The position numbers and the translations under genes were made by a program. Source: Lunatimonas lonarensis (GTDB lineage: Bacteria > Bacteroidota > Bacteroidia > Cytophagales > Cyclobacteriaceae). From it: DNA of 64,000 bases. The stretch lies in contig NZ_AQHR01000085.1 in NCBI RefSeq assembly GCF_000390185.1, positions 62,001 through 126,000 of the forward strand, written 5' to 3'. The notes below the pieces were generated by a model, which did not search any database, had not been told where the DNA came from, and saw only the letters and a list, made by a program, of their open reading frames with translations. Shown one piece after another: positions 19,101-27,258 of this stretch; position 1 is the first letter of the stretch, and every line of letters starts with the position of its first letter.

Positions 19101-19361
19101 GAGCGATTGAGGCCTATCCTTATGACTTCCTTTGCATTCATCAGCGGCCTGATACCGTTGACCATAGCGTCGGGTGCAGGTGCTATTGGCAACCGAACCA
19201 TTGGTACGGCCGCCGCCGGCGGGATGTTGATCGGAACCTTGGTGGGAATTGTCCTGATTCCGGGACTCTACTATGTTTTTGAGTCCTGGGCTACGGTACT
19301 GAAAAAACCGGGACATGAGAAAACCAGCGCTGCATTTCTACCCGAATTAAAAAATATCTGA
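16200..19361 (+). CDS. RND multidrug efflux permease (AcrB/MexB, HAE-1 type)
   Basis: A 1053-residue inner-membrane proton antiporter of the hydrophobe/amphiphile RND family. It begins MFDIFIKRPILSTVISVL, the typical amphipathic start plus TM1, and has two large periplasmic loops and the twelve-helix RND plan. The proton-relay helix reads GIVVDNAIVVVE with D409 and N410, so the second of the two AcrB aspartates (D408) is Asn. The relay lysine is present in LIGLLGKNAILIIE. The substrate is not predictable; typical substrates are drugs, bile salts or dyes. It lies between the adaptor and outer-membrane factor genes with 28- and about 50-base gaps, so the pump is complete. Confidence 0.95.
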   Translation: MFDIFIKRPILSTVISVLITLLGLLALISLPVTQFPEIVPPSVTVTAKYTGANADVLTKAVATPIERAINGVPNMTYMTSVNTNEGVSLITVYFQVGTDPDQAAVNVQNRVSTVLDELPEEVIRAGVQTEKEVNSMLLYLNLMTTDTTQDERFVYNFADINILPELKRIDGVGFAQIMGFRDYSMRIWLKPDRLVAYGLTPLDVNAAIRSQNVEAAPGKSGISSDREPQALQYVLKYTGKFNTEEEYENITLKALPDGSLLKLRDVADVEFGSQEYSMVSTTDGRPSASIMIKQRPGSNAREVIQHIKDKMEELEGTSFPPGMEYNVSYDVSRFLDASIYEVVKTLIEAFFLVSLVVFIFLQDFRSTLIPAIAVPVSLIGTFFFMNLFGFSLNLLTLFAMVLAIGIVVDNAIVVVEAVHVKMHKEGLNAKDATFAAMKEIGGAIIAITLVMSAVFVPAGFMTGPVGIFYRQFSLTLAIAIVISGINALTLSPALCSLLLKPVHHEGKKGLLSRFFTGFNERYDRFSEKYGRFIGGTAGRKSLTFGLLIIFFLLTFGAASILPTGFIPNEDQGMVYVSVTTPPGSTVERTQQIMDDIQAALLPFEEVETISTLSGFSLLTETAGASFGMGMINLVGWSERDQGVNELISKYQERTSHITGAEIQFFAPPPVPGFGNASGFELRLQDKTGGSLDRTSETISDFLEALNQRPELKEVFTNFDASFPQYLLRVDHDKAAKLGVAVDEAMDVLQSYIGSFYSSNFIRYGQMYKVMIQALPEYRTNPESLLRMYTKNNQGEMVPYSNFVTMERVYGPEQIGRYNMFLSAMINGDASDGYSSGDAIQAVEETALAVLPRGFDIEWSGITREQIDSGNQAIYIFLICLIFVYLLLAAQYESYLLPFPVILSLPAGVFGSFLLLKLTGLENNIYAQVSLIMLIGLLGKNAILIIEIAVQSRQKGLGILESAVNGAVERLRPILMTSFAFISGLIPLTIASGAGAIGNRTIGTAAAGGMLIGTLVGIVLIPGLYYVFESWATVLKKPGHEKTSAAFLPELKNI

Positions 19362-19410
19362 GACTGGAGAAACGAACGGTAAACTCTGCTCATTGAAAAA
19401 ATCAAACAAG

Positions 19411-20856
19411 ATGAATTTCAAAGGATTAGCCCTATATAGCATATTGTTTATAGCATCCGCTATAATCGGATGTGTACCCAGCCGGGATGTAATTACATCC
19501 GCTTCGTTGCCTGAAAAATTTGATGTACCCCCATCGATTCCTGATAGCAGTACCTGGGCGCTGCTACACTGGAGCGAGTTTTTCAAAGATCCACATTTGA
19601 AACAACTGATCGAAGCCGGACTTAAGAAAAACCAAGAGGTACTGAAAACGCTCTACGCAATCCAGAGGACCCAAGCCAGCTTGCAACAGGCCAAGCTCGG
19701 AAGGCTTCCTGAACTCAATGCATTTGTCGGCACGGGTCTACGTAGATTTGGGGAATACACGATGGACGGCGTGGGAAATGCAGATTCCAATCTTTCCCCT
19801 ACCGTACCCGAAGACAAAAAAATCCCAGATCCCTACAGGGATTTTAACCTTGGATTGGATTTTAGTTGGGAAATAGATATCTGGGGCAGGCTTGCCATGC
19901 AAAAAAAACAGGCCTTGGCGAGGTACCTTGAATCAGAAGAAATGTATGCCTTGGCACGAACCAACCTGATCGTCTCAATCGCCGAGAGTTATTTTCTGGC
20001 GTCAGGTCTTGCAGAGGAAATCCGGATTTTGGAAAAAAACATAGCCCTTCAGGAAAAGCAATTTGAACTGGGGAAAAGTTTGAAAGAAACCGGAAAAGAC
20101 TCCCAACTATCACTGGATCAGTTTGAGGGTATCCTACTGAATTCCAGAGGCCTTTTACTTGATAAGAAAAAGATGCTGCAACAGGTCAACTTCTCGCTGA
20201 TGCAGCTGACTGCGTCAACGGATCCGGATATAAAGATTGAAGCCCTCGACGCCACAGATCAGCTGCCCGAAGTCTTGAAACTGGGAATACCGGCGGATCT
20301 CCTAAGGCTGAGACCGGACGTGGTAGCCGCAGAAAGGAGTTTGGCTGCACAAAACCTTCAGGTTGACATAGCAAGAACTGCCTTTTTCCCAACATTCAAT
20401 GTGGCAGCCATGGCCGGATTCAACGCATTCGACTTCGGAAGGCTATTTCTAACCCCTGCCTCTACGGTGTATCAATTAGGCGGGGGAATAGTAGCACCGG
20501 TTTTCAATCGAAAGCGAATACAGGCCTATTATCAAACGGCTAGAGCCGATCAACAGATTGCCCTCCTGGACTATGAACAAGTAGCATTGGCGAGCTATCT
20601 CGAGATACTTGGTCTGGTCAATGATTATCGATTCCTAAGCGAGCAATTGACCCTAAAATCCGAAGAGGTCGCAATCCAAAAGCGCTCAATCGATAATGCA
20701 GTAACCATGTTTAGGGTAGGCTATGCCGATTACTTGGACGTAATCAATTCGCAAAGCCGTTCATTGGAATCAGAGCTCTCCTACGTGCAGCTACGAATAG
20801 ATCTTATGCAAAACTATAGCCAATTATTTCGGGCTTTGGGAGGAGGGAGAATGTGA
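19411..20856 (+). CDS. RND outer-membrane factor lipoprotein (OprM/NodT type)
   Basis: A 481-residue outer-membrane channel of the TolC/OprM family. A lipobox AIIGC (Cys21) follows a hydrophobic signal when translation starts at the ATG at 19411; a TTG at 19393 gives six extra charged residues and is less likely. Two repeated OEP domains are visible: the first around residues 60-240 with WEIDIWGRL near the first equatorial strand, the second around 265-470 with LRLRPDVVAAERSLAAQN near 297-315 and a closing VGYADYLDVINSQ. It completes the tripartite efflux pump. No transcriptional regulator lies next to the operon. Confidence 0.93.
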   Translation: MNFKGLALYSILFIASAIIGCVPSRDVITSASLPEKFDVPPSIPDSSTWALLHWSEFFKDPHLKQLIEAGLKKNQEVLKTLYAIQRTQASLQQAKLGRLPELNAFVGTGLRRFGEYTMDGVGNADSNLSPTVPEDKKIPDPYRDFNLGLDFSWEIDIWGRLAMQKKQALARYLESEEMYALARTNLIVSIAESYFLASGLAEEIRILEKNIALQEKQFELGKSLKETGKDSQLSLDQFEGILLNSRGLLLDKKKMLQQVNFSLMQLTASTDPDIKIEALDATDQLPEVLKLGIPADLLRLRPDVVAAERSLAAQNLQVDIARTAFFPTFNVAAMAGFNAFDFGRLFLTPASTVYQLGGGIVAPVFNRKRIQAYYQTARADQQIALLDYEQVALASYLEILGLVNDYRFLSEQLTLKSEEVAIQKRSIDNAVTMFRVGYADYLDVINSQSRSLESELSYVQLRIDLMQNYSQLFRALGGGRM

Positions 20857-21011
20857 CGGACTAACTAGGCATTCCGGTGGGTGATAAAATAAGGTCTGCC
20901 AATAGCGGACAGGGATAACTTCGCCGTCACTCACTGGAATGACCAAAAACCATCCGAAACTACCCCAAAGGACGGGGCAAGTCAGGAACATTAAAAAACA
21001 ATTATAGACAC
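20857..21011. promoter_or_regulatory. Intergenic leader sharing a 17-base start-site motif with two other loci
   Basis: The last bases before the gene at 21012 contain ATTATAGACACATGAAA (21001-21017), which includes the ATG. The same 17-mer occurs before the gene at 58566 and, on the minus strand, before the small frame at 27333. With the 58566 locus the identity extends to about 24 bases (20994-21017 versus 58548-58571). No TAnnTTTG box is seen. The rest of the gap, 20857-20990, has no feature I recognise. Confidence 0.4.
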
Positions 21012-21257
21012 ATGAAACCTAAAAACAATCAGATCAGGAACATCCGACAGTTGATTCAGCTGTTCCATAGCTACGGTATCCAATTAACCGGAAGAAAGAA
21101 GCTTAGGAGATTTCAAGACCAGCTAAAAATGGACGAAATATTTGTGCATGGTCTGATTTTTGAAGTAGAATACCTACTTCAAAAGGAGATTGAAGGTAAC
21201 TGGGAGGATCTCAATTGTCCCAAAGACGTCATTGAACGAGCGCTGATTGAAAATTGA
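21012..21257 (+). CDS. Acyl-carrier-protein-like small protein lacking the carrier serine
   Basis: An 81-residue protein. Residues 34-60 (FQDQLKMDEI, then LIFEVEYLLQKEI) align without gaps by eye to the helix II-III region of acyl carrier proteins. There the pattern is F-x-[ED]-x-L-x-x-D-S-L, nine residues, then ALEEEFDTEI. At the DSL position this protein has D41-E42-I43, so the phosphopantetheine-accepting serine is replaced by Glu. The N-terminal 33 residues are basic and helical. If the fold is right it cannot carry an acyl chain and may be a regulatory or structural ACP paralogue. It is transcribed convergently with the Dabb lipoprotein gene. The function is unknown and the fold call is tentative. 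Confidence 0.5.
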   Translation: MKPKNNQIRNIRQLIQLFHSYGIQLTGRKKLRRFQDQLKMDEIFVHGLIFEVEYLLQKEIEGNWEDLNCPKDVIERALIEN

Positions 21258-21259
21258 CA

Positions 21260-21299
21260 GTGAACGTATGCGCCGATAGGTTACGTCGCATACGCTCAC
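21260..21299. terminator. Bidirectional hairpin between convergent genes
   Basis: A 13-bp stem with one mismatch (GTGAACGTATGCG at 21260-21272 with CGCATACGCTCAC at 21287-21299) has a 14-base loop. It starts 3 bases after the ACP-like gene and ends 10 bases before the Dabb lipoprotein stop. There is no strong T tract on either side, so termination may be weak, but the placement fits a shared terminator. Confidence 0.6.
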
Positions 21300-21308
21300 C
21301 TACAAAGA

Positions 21309-21743
21309 TTATTTCGCCCAATAATCCACCACAGTCACATCGTCCAGATGAGGCAACAGCAGATCGACAAACTCTTTGTGGGCAGGATGGGGCAGGTAAT
21401 CATCCCTGTCTTTTTCCGATTCAAATGTGACGAAAAAACAGTGGGTCAGACCTTTATTTAAACCCTCAGGGCTGTTGTTGGTACCCCACTCAAAATCTTT
21501 TATGAGGGAAATTTTATCCTTCAAAGCAATAAATGCCTCTTCGACCTTTTGTATATCCTCAGGTGATGATTCATCTTTAAACTTTAAAAGTACCACGTGT
21601 CTCAATAATGGCTTATCCATACTTGTCATTTGGGTTGGGGATTGAACTTCATCTTCATTCGTGCCGCTTTGTTGGGGATTACACGCCCACAACATAATGC
21701 CCGCAATTAAGATAGCTAGGGAATAAATAGAACTTCTGATCAT
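21309..21743 (-). CDS. Dabb-domain lipoprotein (stress-responsive alpha/beta barrel)
   Basis: A 144-residue protein with a lipoprotein signal (lipobox MLWAC, Cys21), an acidic Ser/Thr/Gln linker, and a Dabb (dimeric alpha-beta barrel) domain from about residue 46. That domain begins LLRHVVLLKFKDESSPEDIQ. It contains FEWGTNNSPEGLNKGLTHCF and YLPHPAHKEFVDLLLPHLDD near 117-136, then ends VTVVDYWAK. The PxH-F motif and closing Val-Asp-Tyr strand are typical. Bacteroidota carry many such exported Dabb proteins, and their role is not established. It appears monocistronic. Confidence 0.88.
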   Translation of the reverse strand: MIRSSIYSLAILIAGIMLWACNPQQSGTNEDEVQSPTQMTSMDKPLLRHVVLLKFKDESSPEDIQKVEEAFIALKDKISLIKDFEWGTNNSPEGLNKGLTHCFFVTFESEKDRDDYLPHPAHKEFVDLLLPHLDDVTVVDYWAK

Positions 21744-22029
21744 TGCTTTGTTAGAAATTTGGTTGGTTAAAATCGAAAATTAACAAAAATTTGGCAATGA
21801 TTTGTTCTAAATACCTATTTAAATTAAACGATCCGCTAATTGATCGCCTAATCGTAAAAGGTATCAAAAAATCTCCCGATCCTTTGAATCAGGGTCGTAC
21901 ACCGTTGGAAAAAATTCTTTATATTTGATATCTTTCGGGATAAATCAATAAAAAATAATGGTGTTTTTTGCTGGTTTTTCAAATAAAATTCCAAAGGACA
22001 AATTCATAGCTATCAACAACATAACTTTT

Positions 22030-22434
22030 ATGTCAAGAATAAAATCAGCCTGTGTGATAGACGATGATCCTCTTTATAATTTCGGGATCAAAAAACTGTT
22101 TGAATTCACAAAATTTTCAGAAAGCAGCCTTTTTTTCCAAAATGGCCATGAGGCCATTGAAGCATTAAGCCTGATCGAAAACGACCAATTTCCAGAGGTA
22201 ATTCTACTTGATATCAACATGCCCATCATGAATGGCTGGCAGTTTTTGGAGGAATACGAAAAACGAAACCTCAAAAGGGAAACCAAAATTTACGTCGTTT
22301 CCTCATCCATTAACCAAGAAGAAATAGACCGGGCCAACGCTTATTCCTTTGTGGATGGGTATGTGTTTAAACCTTTGACCTTGGAAAAGGTGAAAGAATT
22401 GAAGGAAAAGGTGGAGAAAAACCATCCCGGTTAA
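22030..22434 (+). CDS. Single-domain response regulator receiver protein
   Basis: A 134-residue CheY-like receiver with no output domain. The acidic pocket is CVIDDDPLY, the phospho-acceptor Asp is in VILLDINMPIMNGWQF, the switch Ser/Thr is in YVVSSSINQEE, and the lysine is in GYVFKPLTLEKV. The ATG at 22030 puts the first beta strand five residues in, as normal. A longer frame from 21958 would add 24 unrelated residues, although a TATATTTG -7-like box at 21920-21927 leaves either start possible. The tail overlaps the last 4 bases of the convergent GH3 gene. No cognate kinase is adjacent. Confidence 0.9.
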   Translation: MSRIKSACVIDDDPLYNFGIKKLFEFTKFSESSLFFQNGHEAIEALSLIENDQFPEVILLDINMPIMNGWQFLEEYEKRNLKRETKIYVVSSSINQEEIDRANAYSFVDGYVFKPLTLEKVKELKEKVEKNHPG

Positions 22435-25409
22435 TTACCACTTTTATACAGCCCATTGGCCTTTAGGGCTTGGTAGACTTCTTCCAGAATGCCGGTGCGT
22501 ATGTTGAGCTGATACAGTTTTCGGTTTTCTCGGGTGGGGTGTACGCGGTTTGATAGAAACACATAGACCAACTCGTTTTCAGGATCTATCCATATATAGG
22601 TGCCGGTAAACCCTGAATGGCCAAAACTTGTCACGGGTGCACTCGCAGCGGCATTTCCGTTTGGATCACCAGGGCGACTGGGTCGATCAAATCCAAGGGC
22701 TCTAAAATTACCGGAGGTCTCACAAAAGACACATTTTGAAAACTTGCGTACAACGCCCGGTTTAATCAACGATTCCCCTCCATACCTGCCGTCATTCAGG
22801 TAGAGGTGCATAAGTTTGGAGAGTTCGTTGGCCGAACCAAACAATCCGGCATGACCACTAATACCACCCAGCATGGCGGCTCCCTCATCGTGCACAGTTC
22901 CGTGTAGTAATTGCCTTCTAAACAGTGAGTCATATTCAGTAGGAACGATTTGGGTTGCTGGAAAGACACGATAAGGGTTAAAGGTCAACCCATCGGCTCC
23001 CAGTGGCTGGTAAATATTTGAGCGCAGGTAAAATTCCATGTCCATGCCTGTAATGGATTCGACCACCTTCGGCGCCAGAATAAACGAGAGATCGCTGTAC
23101 ACATATCCCTGACTCGGGTCTACCTTGGAGTCCATGATTTCCCTGTAGATCTTATCCCCGTACTTTCGGTGTATGTATAACTTATCGGCTACCCTCGCAG
23201 GAAACCTCAGCGACGAATCCTGCTTAAAGGTGTACCACCTGAAGCGTCCATTTTTACGCTGGGTGGCCTGCCAAAAAGAAATCCATGCAGTAAGCCCTGC
23301 CTGATGGGTTAGAATATCCCTGTAAACGAGGCTTTCCTTGTTAGTTCCTCTGGCCATTGGCAGATAATGCCCCAACGTTTCGTTCTCATCAAACTTCCCT
23401 TCCCCTTGTAGGTGCATAAGCGCGGCGAGTGCCGTACTGATTTTGGTGATGGACGCTAGATCGTACAAATCATCGATGGACACCTCCCGCGCCAACTCAT
23501 AATTATGGTGTCCGTACGCCTTGTGAAAAAATATTCTTCCACCTTTCGCTATCAAAACCTGTGCACCTGGAGTTGCCCTCTCACGGATAGCAAGCTGAAC
23601 CAATGAGTCAATGCCTGCTAGCTGCTCTGACCGTACGCCTACACTTTCGGGCATGCCGTAAGAAACCCGTATTCCTCCTTCCAATTCCATTCCTGCCCCT
23701 AAGGGAAACACCGATGAAAGGGCTACCGGCAAGGTTCCGGTGGCTCCTATTCCCCCAAAAACCAATTGCGACACCAAGTCCTGCGTATCGGCTGTCTCTT
23801 GATAAGCTGCGATGACCGCAGCCGATTGCGGTAGGTCCACCAATTCATTCAAGGCATACACGTTGCCAAACACACAAATCACGACCTCTTTGGTGTTGTT
23901 CAGTTCTTTGAGTAACAGGTTCATTTCGGGCGTAATGCCAAAACGATCGCTGCCAGCCCGCAGGGAGACCCCGTGTACTCCGATTACGATACGGTCATAG
24001 CCCTCCAACCCATTGAGCAAATTGACCAACTTATTCCTATCCGCATCCTTGGGCAAATAAAAATGATCCAGTCGTTGATACCGATCCAATCCCTGCTGGA
24101 AGGATGTTAACGTAGCGGATCCCAGTGCCACGGATGCCGTACGACGTGTGTCCAGGTTCTTTAGGGGCAGCACCGAATCCTTATTCTTAAGAACCGTAAG
24201 AGACGCAGCAGCCAGTTGTCTACTCAGGTGGCGGGCGTAGGGAGCATTTAGATCCGACACCAACGAGGATGTATTGATAGGCTCCCAATTGTCCAACCCG
24301 AGCCAGGCCTTCGCCTTCAACACTTTCAGCACACGCCTGTCAAGTTCCTCTCCGGTAATATCTCCCGATTCAATTGCCTTTTTCACCTCGGTAATGGTCG
24401 CGGGCACATCCATGGTATTCAGCAACATATCGTTCCCTGCCAATAAAGCCTTTACATCAACTACTCCCGGTTCGTAGTAGCTGGCAACCCCCTGCATGTT
24501 CAATGCGTCGGTAAAAACAAGGCCTTCATATCCCATTTCTTCCTTAAGGAGGCCGGTTACTACCGACTTGCTTAGTGTAGATGCCAGATTGGGTGTGTTG
24601 TCGTACACGGGAATGTGCATGTGGGCGACCATTACGCTACCAAGCCCCTGTTCCATCAGTTTACGAAAGGGGTACAATTCTAATTCGTGAAGTCTCTCTT
24701 TGGAAAAATGAATCACGGGAAGGCCATAATGGGAATCCACATTCGTATCTCCATGCCCGGGAAAGTGCTTGGCCGAAGCCAAGACCATTTCATCCTGCAT
24801 GCCGCTCATATAAGCTACTCCCTTTTTCGACACCCGCTCTTTATCCTCCCCAAAGGAACGAAACCCTATCACTGGATTGGCAGGATTATTATTGATATCC
24901 ACTACGGGAGCAAAATTCACGTGCAGACCTGCCCGCTTGGATTGTCTCGCGATTTCCCTCCCCATTTCATATATCAGGGAATCATTCCGCACTGCCCCCA
25001 GGGCCATTTGAAAGGGAAAACGAAGCGTGCTGTCCAATCGCATGGCGAGCCCCCACTCCCCATCGATACTGATCATCAAAGGAACCTTGGACTCTTGCTG
25101 AAAACGGTTTATCATTTGGGCTTGGCGTACCGGCCCACCTTGAAAAAAAATCATGCCCCCAATTCGGTATCTCTTTACCAGGTTACTGACTGAGTCGATG
25201 TGTACCTTATCCTTATTGGAGTACACCGGGATCATGATAAGTTGGGCAATTTTCTCTTCCAAGGAAAGGGAAAGGTAGGCCTCTTCCACCCATTTCTCCT
25301 TTTCTGCTTCCAAGTTCAGGAAGGGAATCGAATGATCTTGCGCAAAAGCTGAACCAACCAGGCCAACCAAAAAAGCAGATAGGGCAAAGAAATTGATAAA
25401 CAATCGCAT
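22431..25409 (-). CDS. GH3 N-acetylglucosaminidase-like / beta-lactamase-family serine hydrolase fusion
   Basis: A 992-residue exported fusion. After a signal peptide (MRLFINFFALSAFLVGLVG), residues about 35-380 form a NagZ-like GH3 domain with KHFPGHGDTNVDSH and the nucleophile-bearing VFTDALNMQGV. A GH3 C-terminal domain runs to about 580. Residues about 600-980 form a class C beta-lactamase/transpeptidase-like domain with SITK (the SxxK motif in DLYDLASITKIS), YSDLSF (YxN/D) and FGHSGFTGTYIW (HxG). Such fusions occur in Bacteroidota and are thought to act on peptidoglycan fragments. The ATG at 25409 is preferred over 25472 because it begins the signal peptide. The divergent symporter gene is 189 bases away. 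Confidence 0.92.
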   Translation of the reverse strand: MRLFINFFALSAFLVGLVGSAFAQDHSIPFLNLEAEKEKWVEEAYLSLSLEEKIAQLIMIPVYSNKDKVHIDSVSNLVKRYRIGGMIFFQGGPVRQAQMINRFQQESKVPLMISIDGEWGLAMRLDSTLRFPFQMALGAVRNDSLIYEMGREIARQSKRAGLHVNFAPVVDINNNPANPVIGFRSFGEDKERVSKKGVAYMSGMQDEMVLASAKHFPGHGDTNVDSHYGLPVIHFSKERLHELELYPFRKLMEQGLGSVMVAHMHIPVYDNTPNLASTLSKSVVTGLLKEEMGYEGLVFTDALNMQGVASYYEPGVVDVKALLAGNDMLLNTMDVPATITEVKKAIESGDITGEELDRRVLKVLKAKAWLGLDNWEPINTSSLVSDLNAPYARHLSRQLAAASLTVLKNKDSVLPLKNLDTRRTASVALGSATLTSFQQGLDRYQRLDHFYLPKDADRNKLVNLLNGLEGYDRIVIGVHGVSLRAGSDRFGITPEMNLLLKELNNTKEVVICVFGNVYALNELVDLPQSAAVIAAYQETADTQDLVSQLVFGGIGATGTLPVALSSVFPLGAGMELEGGIRVSYGMPESVGVRSEQLAGIDSLVQLAIRERATPGAQVLIAKGGRIFFHKAYGHHNYELAREVSIDDLYDLASITKISTALAALMHLQGEGKFDENETLGHYLPMARGTNKESLVYRDILTHQAGLTAWISFWQATQRKNGRFRWYTFKQDSSLRFPARVADKLYIHRKYGDKIYREIMDSKVDPSQGYVYSDLSFILAPKVVESITGMDMEFYLRSNIYQPLGADGLTFNPYRVFPATQIVPTEYDSLFRRQLLHGTVHDEGAAMLGGISGHAGLFGSANELSKLMHLYLNDGRYGGESLIKPGVVRKFSKCVFCETSGNFRALGFDRPSRPGDPNGNAAASAPVTSFGHSGFTGTYIWIDPENELVYVFLSNRVHPTRENRKLYQLNIRTGILEEVYQALKANGLYKSGN

Positions 25410-25598
25410 TTTCAATCTGGAAAGTTGGGTGCTTGCTGGGTCCATATACCGAGTAATTTGATTAAACGCCACCCGAAACTAGGCAAGGCAGTTTTTTTTG
25501 GAAATATACGGCATTTTGGCAAGTAGGGCAGACTGCCTTCCCGTAAAATATATATCTTGGTGGAAAATGTTGCATTGTAGTACCCCTAACCTCTGTTT

Positions 25599-27035
25599 AT
25601 GAGTCCGGTATTGGTTTTTGGCGTAATTTCCGGCTACTTTCTGTTGCTGATCCTTATTAGCTACCTTACTTCACGGAAGTCGGACAGCATGACCTTTTAC
25701 ACAGGCAATCGCGAATCCCCTTGGTTTCTGGTCGCCTTTGGTATGGTGGGTGCATCCCTATCAGGTGTGACCTTTATCTCCGTGCCGGGAGAAGTAGGAA
25801 ACACCAACTGGAACTACCTACAACTGGTCATGGGCAACATGGTAGGGTATGCAGTTATTGCGTTGGTGCTTATACCGCTGTTTTACAAGCTGAACCTCAT
25901 CTCGATTTACGAGTATCTAAAATCCCGTTTCGGATCAAGATCCTACGTATCAGGAGCTACGATCTTTTTGATTTCTCAAACCATTGGCGCGTCCTTTCGG
26001 CTATTTTTGGCAGCTACAGTGCTTCAACTTGCCTTTTTTGAAAGCTTTGGGGTTCCTTTCTATGGCTCGGTTTTCGCCACCATGGTGTTAATTTGGCTTT
26101 ATACCTTTAAAAGCGGAATAAAAACCATCGTATGGACCGATACGCTGCAGACAACGTTTCTTTTGGCAGCGGTCGTAATCAGTATTTTGGTGATCGCCGG
26201 CCACTTGAATAAGGGTGGATGGGAATTATTGGAATTGATCTCGAAAAACGAAAAATCCACGATTTGGGTCTGGGATGGCAATTCCGGACAGAACTTCTTC
26301 AAGATGTTTGCTGCCGGTATTTTTATTACCATTGCCATGAACGGCCTAGATCAGAATGTCATGCAGAAAAACCTCACCTGCAGAAACAAAGCAGAGGCCC
26401 AAAAAAACGTCTTCTGGTTCTCCCTGTCCTTCTTTTTTTCCAACCTCCTCTTCTTGGCTTTGGGGGTATTGCTGTATTATTACGCGTCGGTCAATGGGCT
26501 GGTATTACCTACTGCTACCGACGAACTTTTTCCTTCGCTCGCCTTGAATGAATTCGGTACGCTTGCCGGGATTGTCTTCTTACTAGGTATAACCGCCGCA
26601 GCATTTTCAAGCGCCGATTCAGCCCTTACAGCATTGACGACTTCATTTTGCATAGATATCATCAACTTGCCCGAAAAAAAGCATATCAACCAAGACAGAA
26701 CCCGTCTGCTTATACATATAGGGTTTACGTTTTTGGTTTTCTTCACGATCGTTGTTTTCAATGAACTTAACGACCGAAGTGTGGTGAGTGCTGTCTTCAA
26801 AGCAGCCGGATTCACCTATGGGCCACTGTTAGGGCTGTTCGTCTTCGGGCTTACCAACCGAACCACCATTAAAGATCGCTTTGTACCATTCGTATGCGTG
26901 TTGAGCCCCATTATGTCCTTTATTCTAGACCAAAACTCGGCGAAGTGGTTTGACGGCTACCAGTTTGGATTTGAAATCCTGCTTGTGAACGGCACCTTCA
27001 CCTACCTCGGTCTGTGGATGCTGGCAAAAAAATGA
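25599..27035 (+). CDS. Sodium:solute symporter (SSS family)
   Basis: A 478-residue membrane protein with about 13 hydrophobic helices. SSS-family marks include FYTGNRESPWFLVAFGMVGA near residue 34, SIYEYLKSRFG near 103-113, and GITAAAFSSADSALTALTTS near 325-344, the sodium-binding helix with its paired serines. It differs in length and loops from the symporter at 12726. It is divergent from the GH3/beta-lactamase fusion. In Bacteroidota such pairs occur with anhydro-muropeptide recycling genes, so uptake of a cell-wall sugar is a fair guess, but no murQ or anmK is in the window. The stop is 5 bases from the stop of the facing gene. Confidence 0.88.
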   Translation: MSPVLVFGVISGYFLLLILISYLTSRKSDSMTFYTGNRESPWFLVAFGMVGASLSGVTFISVPGEVGNTNWNYLQLVMGNMVGYAVIALVLIPLFYKLNLISIYEYLKSRFGSRSYVSGATIFLISQTIGASFRLFLAATVLQLAFFESFGVPFYGSVFATMVLIWLYTFKSGIKTIVWTDTLQTTFLLAAVVISILVIAGHLNKGGWELLELISKNEKSTIWVWDGNSGQNFFKMFAAGIFITIAMNGLDQNVMQKNLTCRNKAEAQKNVFWFSLSFFFSNLLFLALGVLLYYYASVNGLVLPTATDELFPSLALNEFGTLAGIVFLLGITAAAFSSADSALTALTTSFCIDIINLPEKKHINQDRTRLLIHIGFTFLVFFTIVVFNELNDRSVVSAVFKAAGFTYGPLLGLFVFGLTNRTTIKDRFVPFVCVLSPIMSFILDQNSAKWFDGYQFGFEILLVNGTFTYLGLWMLAKK

Positions 27036-27040
27036 GGTTG

Positions 27041-27241
27041 TTAACTCGATTTCAAAAGGGAAAAGGGAAACAGAAAAACGGCCAAAATCATGGAGAGGGT
27101 AAGAGTAACACCTATCCCAAGTAACCTAAACGGCAAGAGCAATAGCCAAATAAGTGGATACAGCACTACAAGCAATACCGCAAGTGGCCAGCAAAGCACA
27201 AAAAGTATTGCCCAGAGGACGAGGTTCATAAATAATTTCAT
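27041..27241 (-). CDS. Small two-helix membrane protein of unknown function
   Basis: Not recognised. The 66 residues are almost entirely hydrophobic, with helices at about 3-30 and 34-60 split by a PFRLLGIG turn, and the protein ends LLKSS. It starts MKLFMNLVLWAI. The upstream region on the same strand carries a copy of the dispersed element with its own small frame (27333-27259), whose stop lies 17 bases before this ATG. That arrangement recalls a leader peptide, although the element could equally be a passenger repeat. It is probably an inner-membrane protein. Confidence 0.55.
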   Translation of the reverse strand: MKLFMNLVLWAILFVLCWPLAVLLVVLYPLIWLLLLPFRLLGIGVTLTLSMILAVFLFPFSLLKSS

Positions 27242-27258
27242 CTGTTTATAATATGTCT

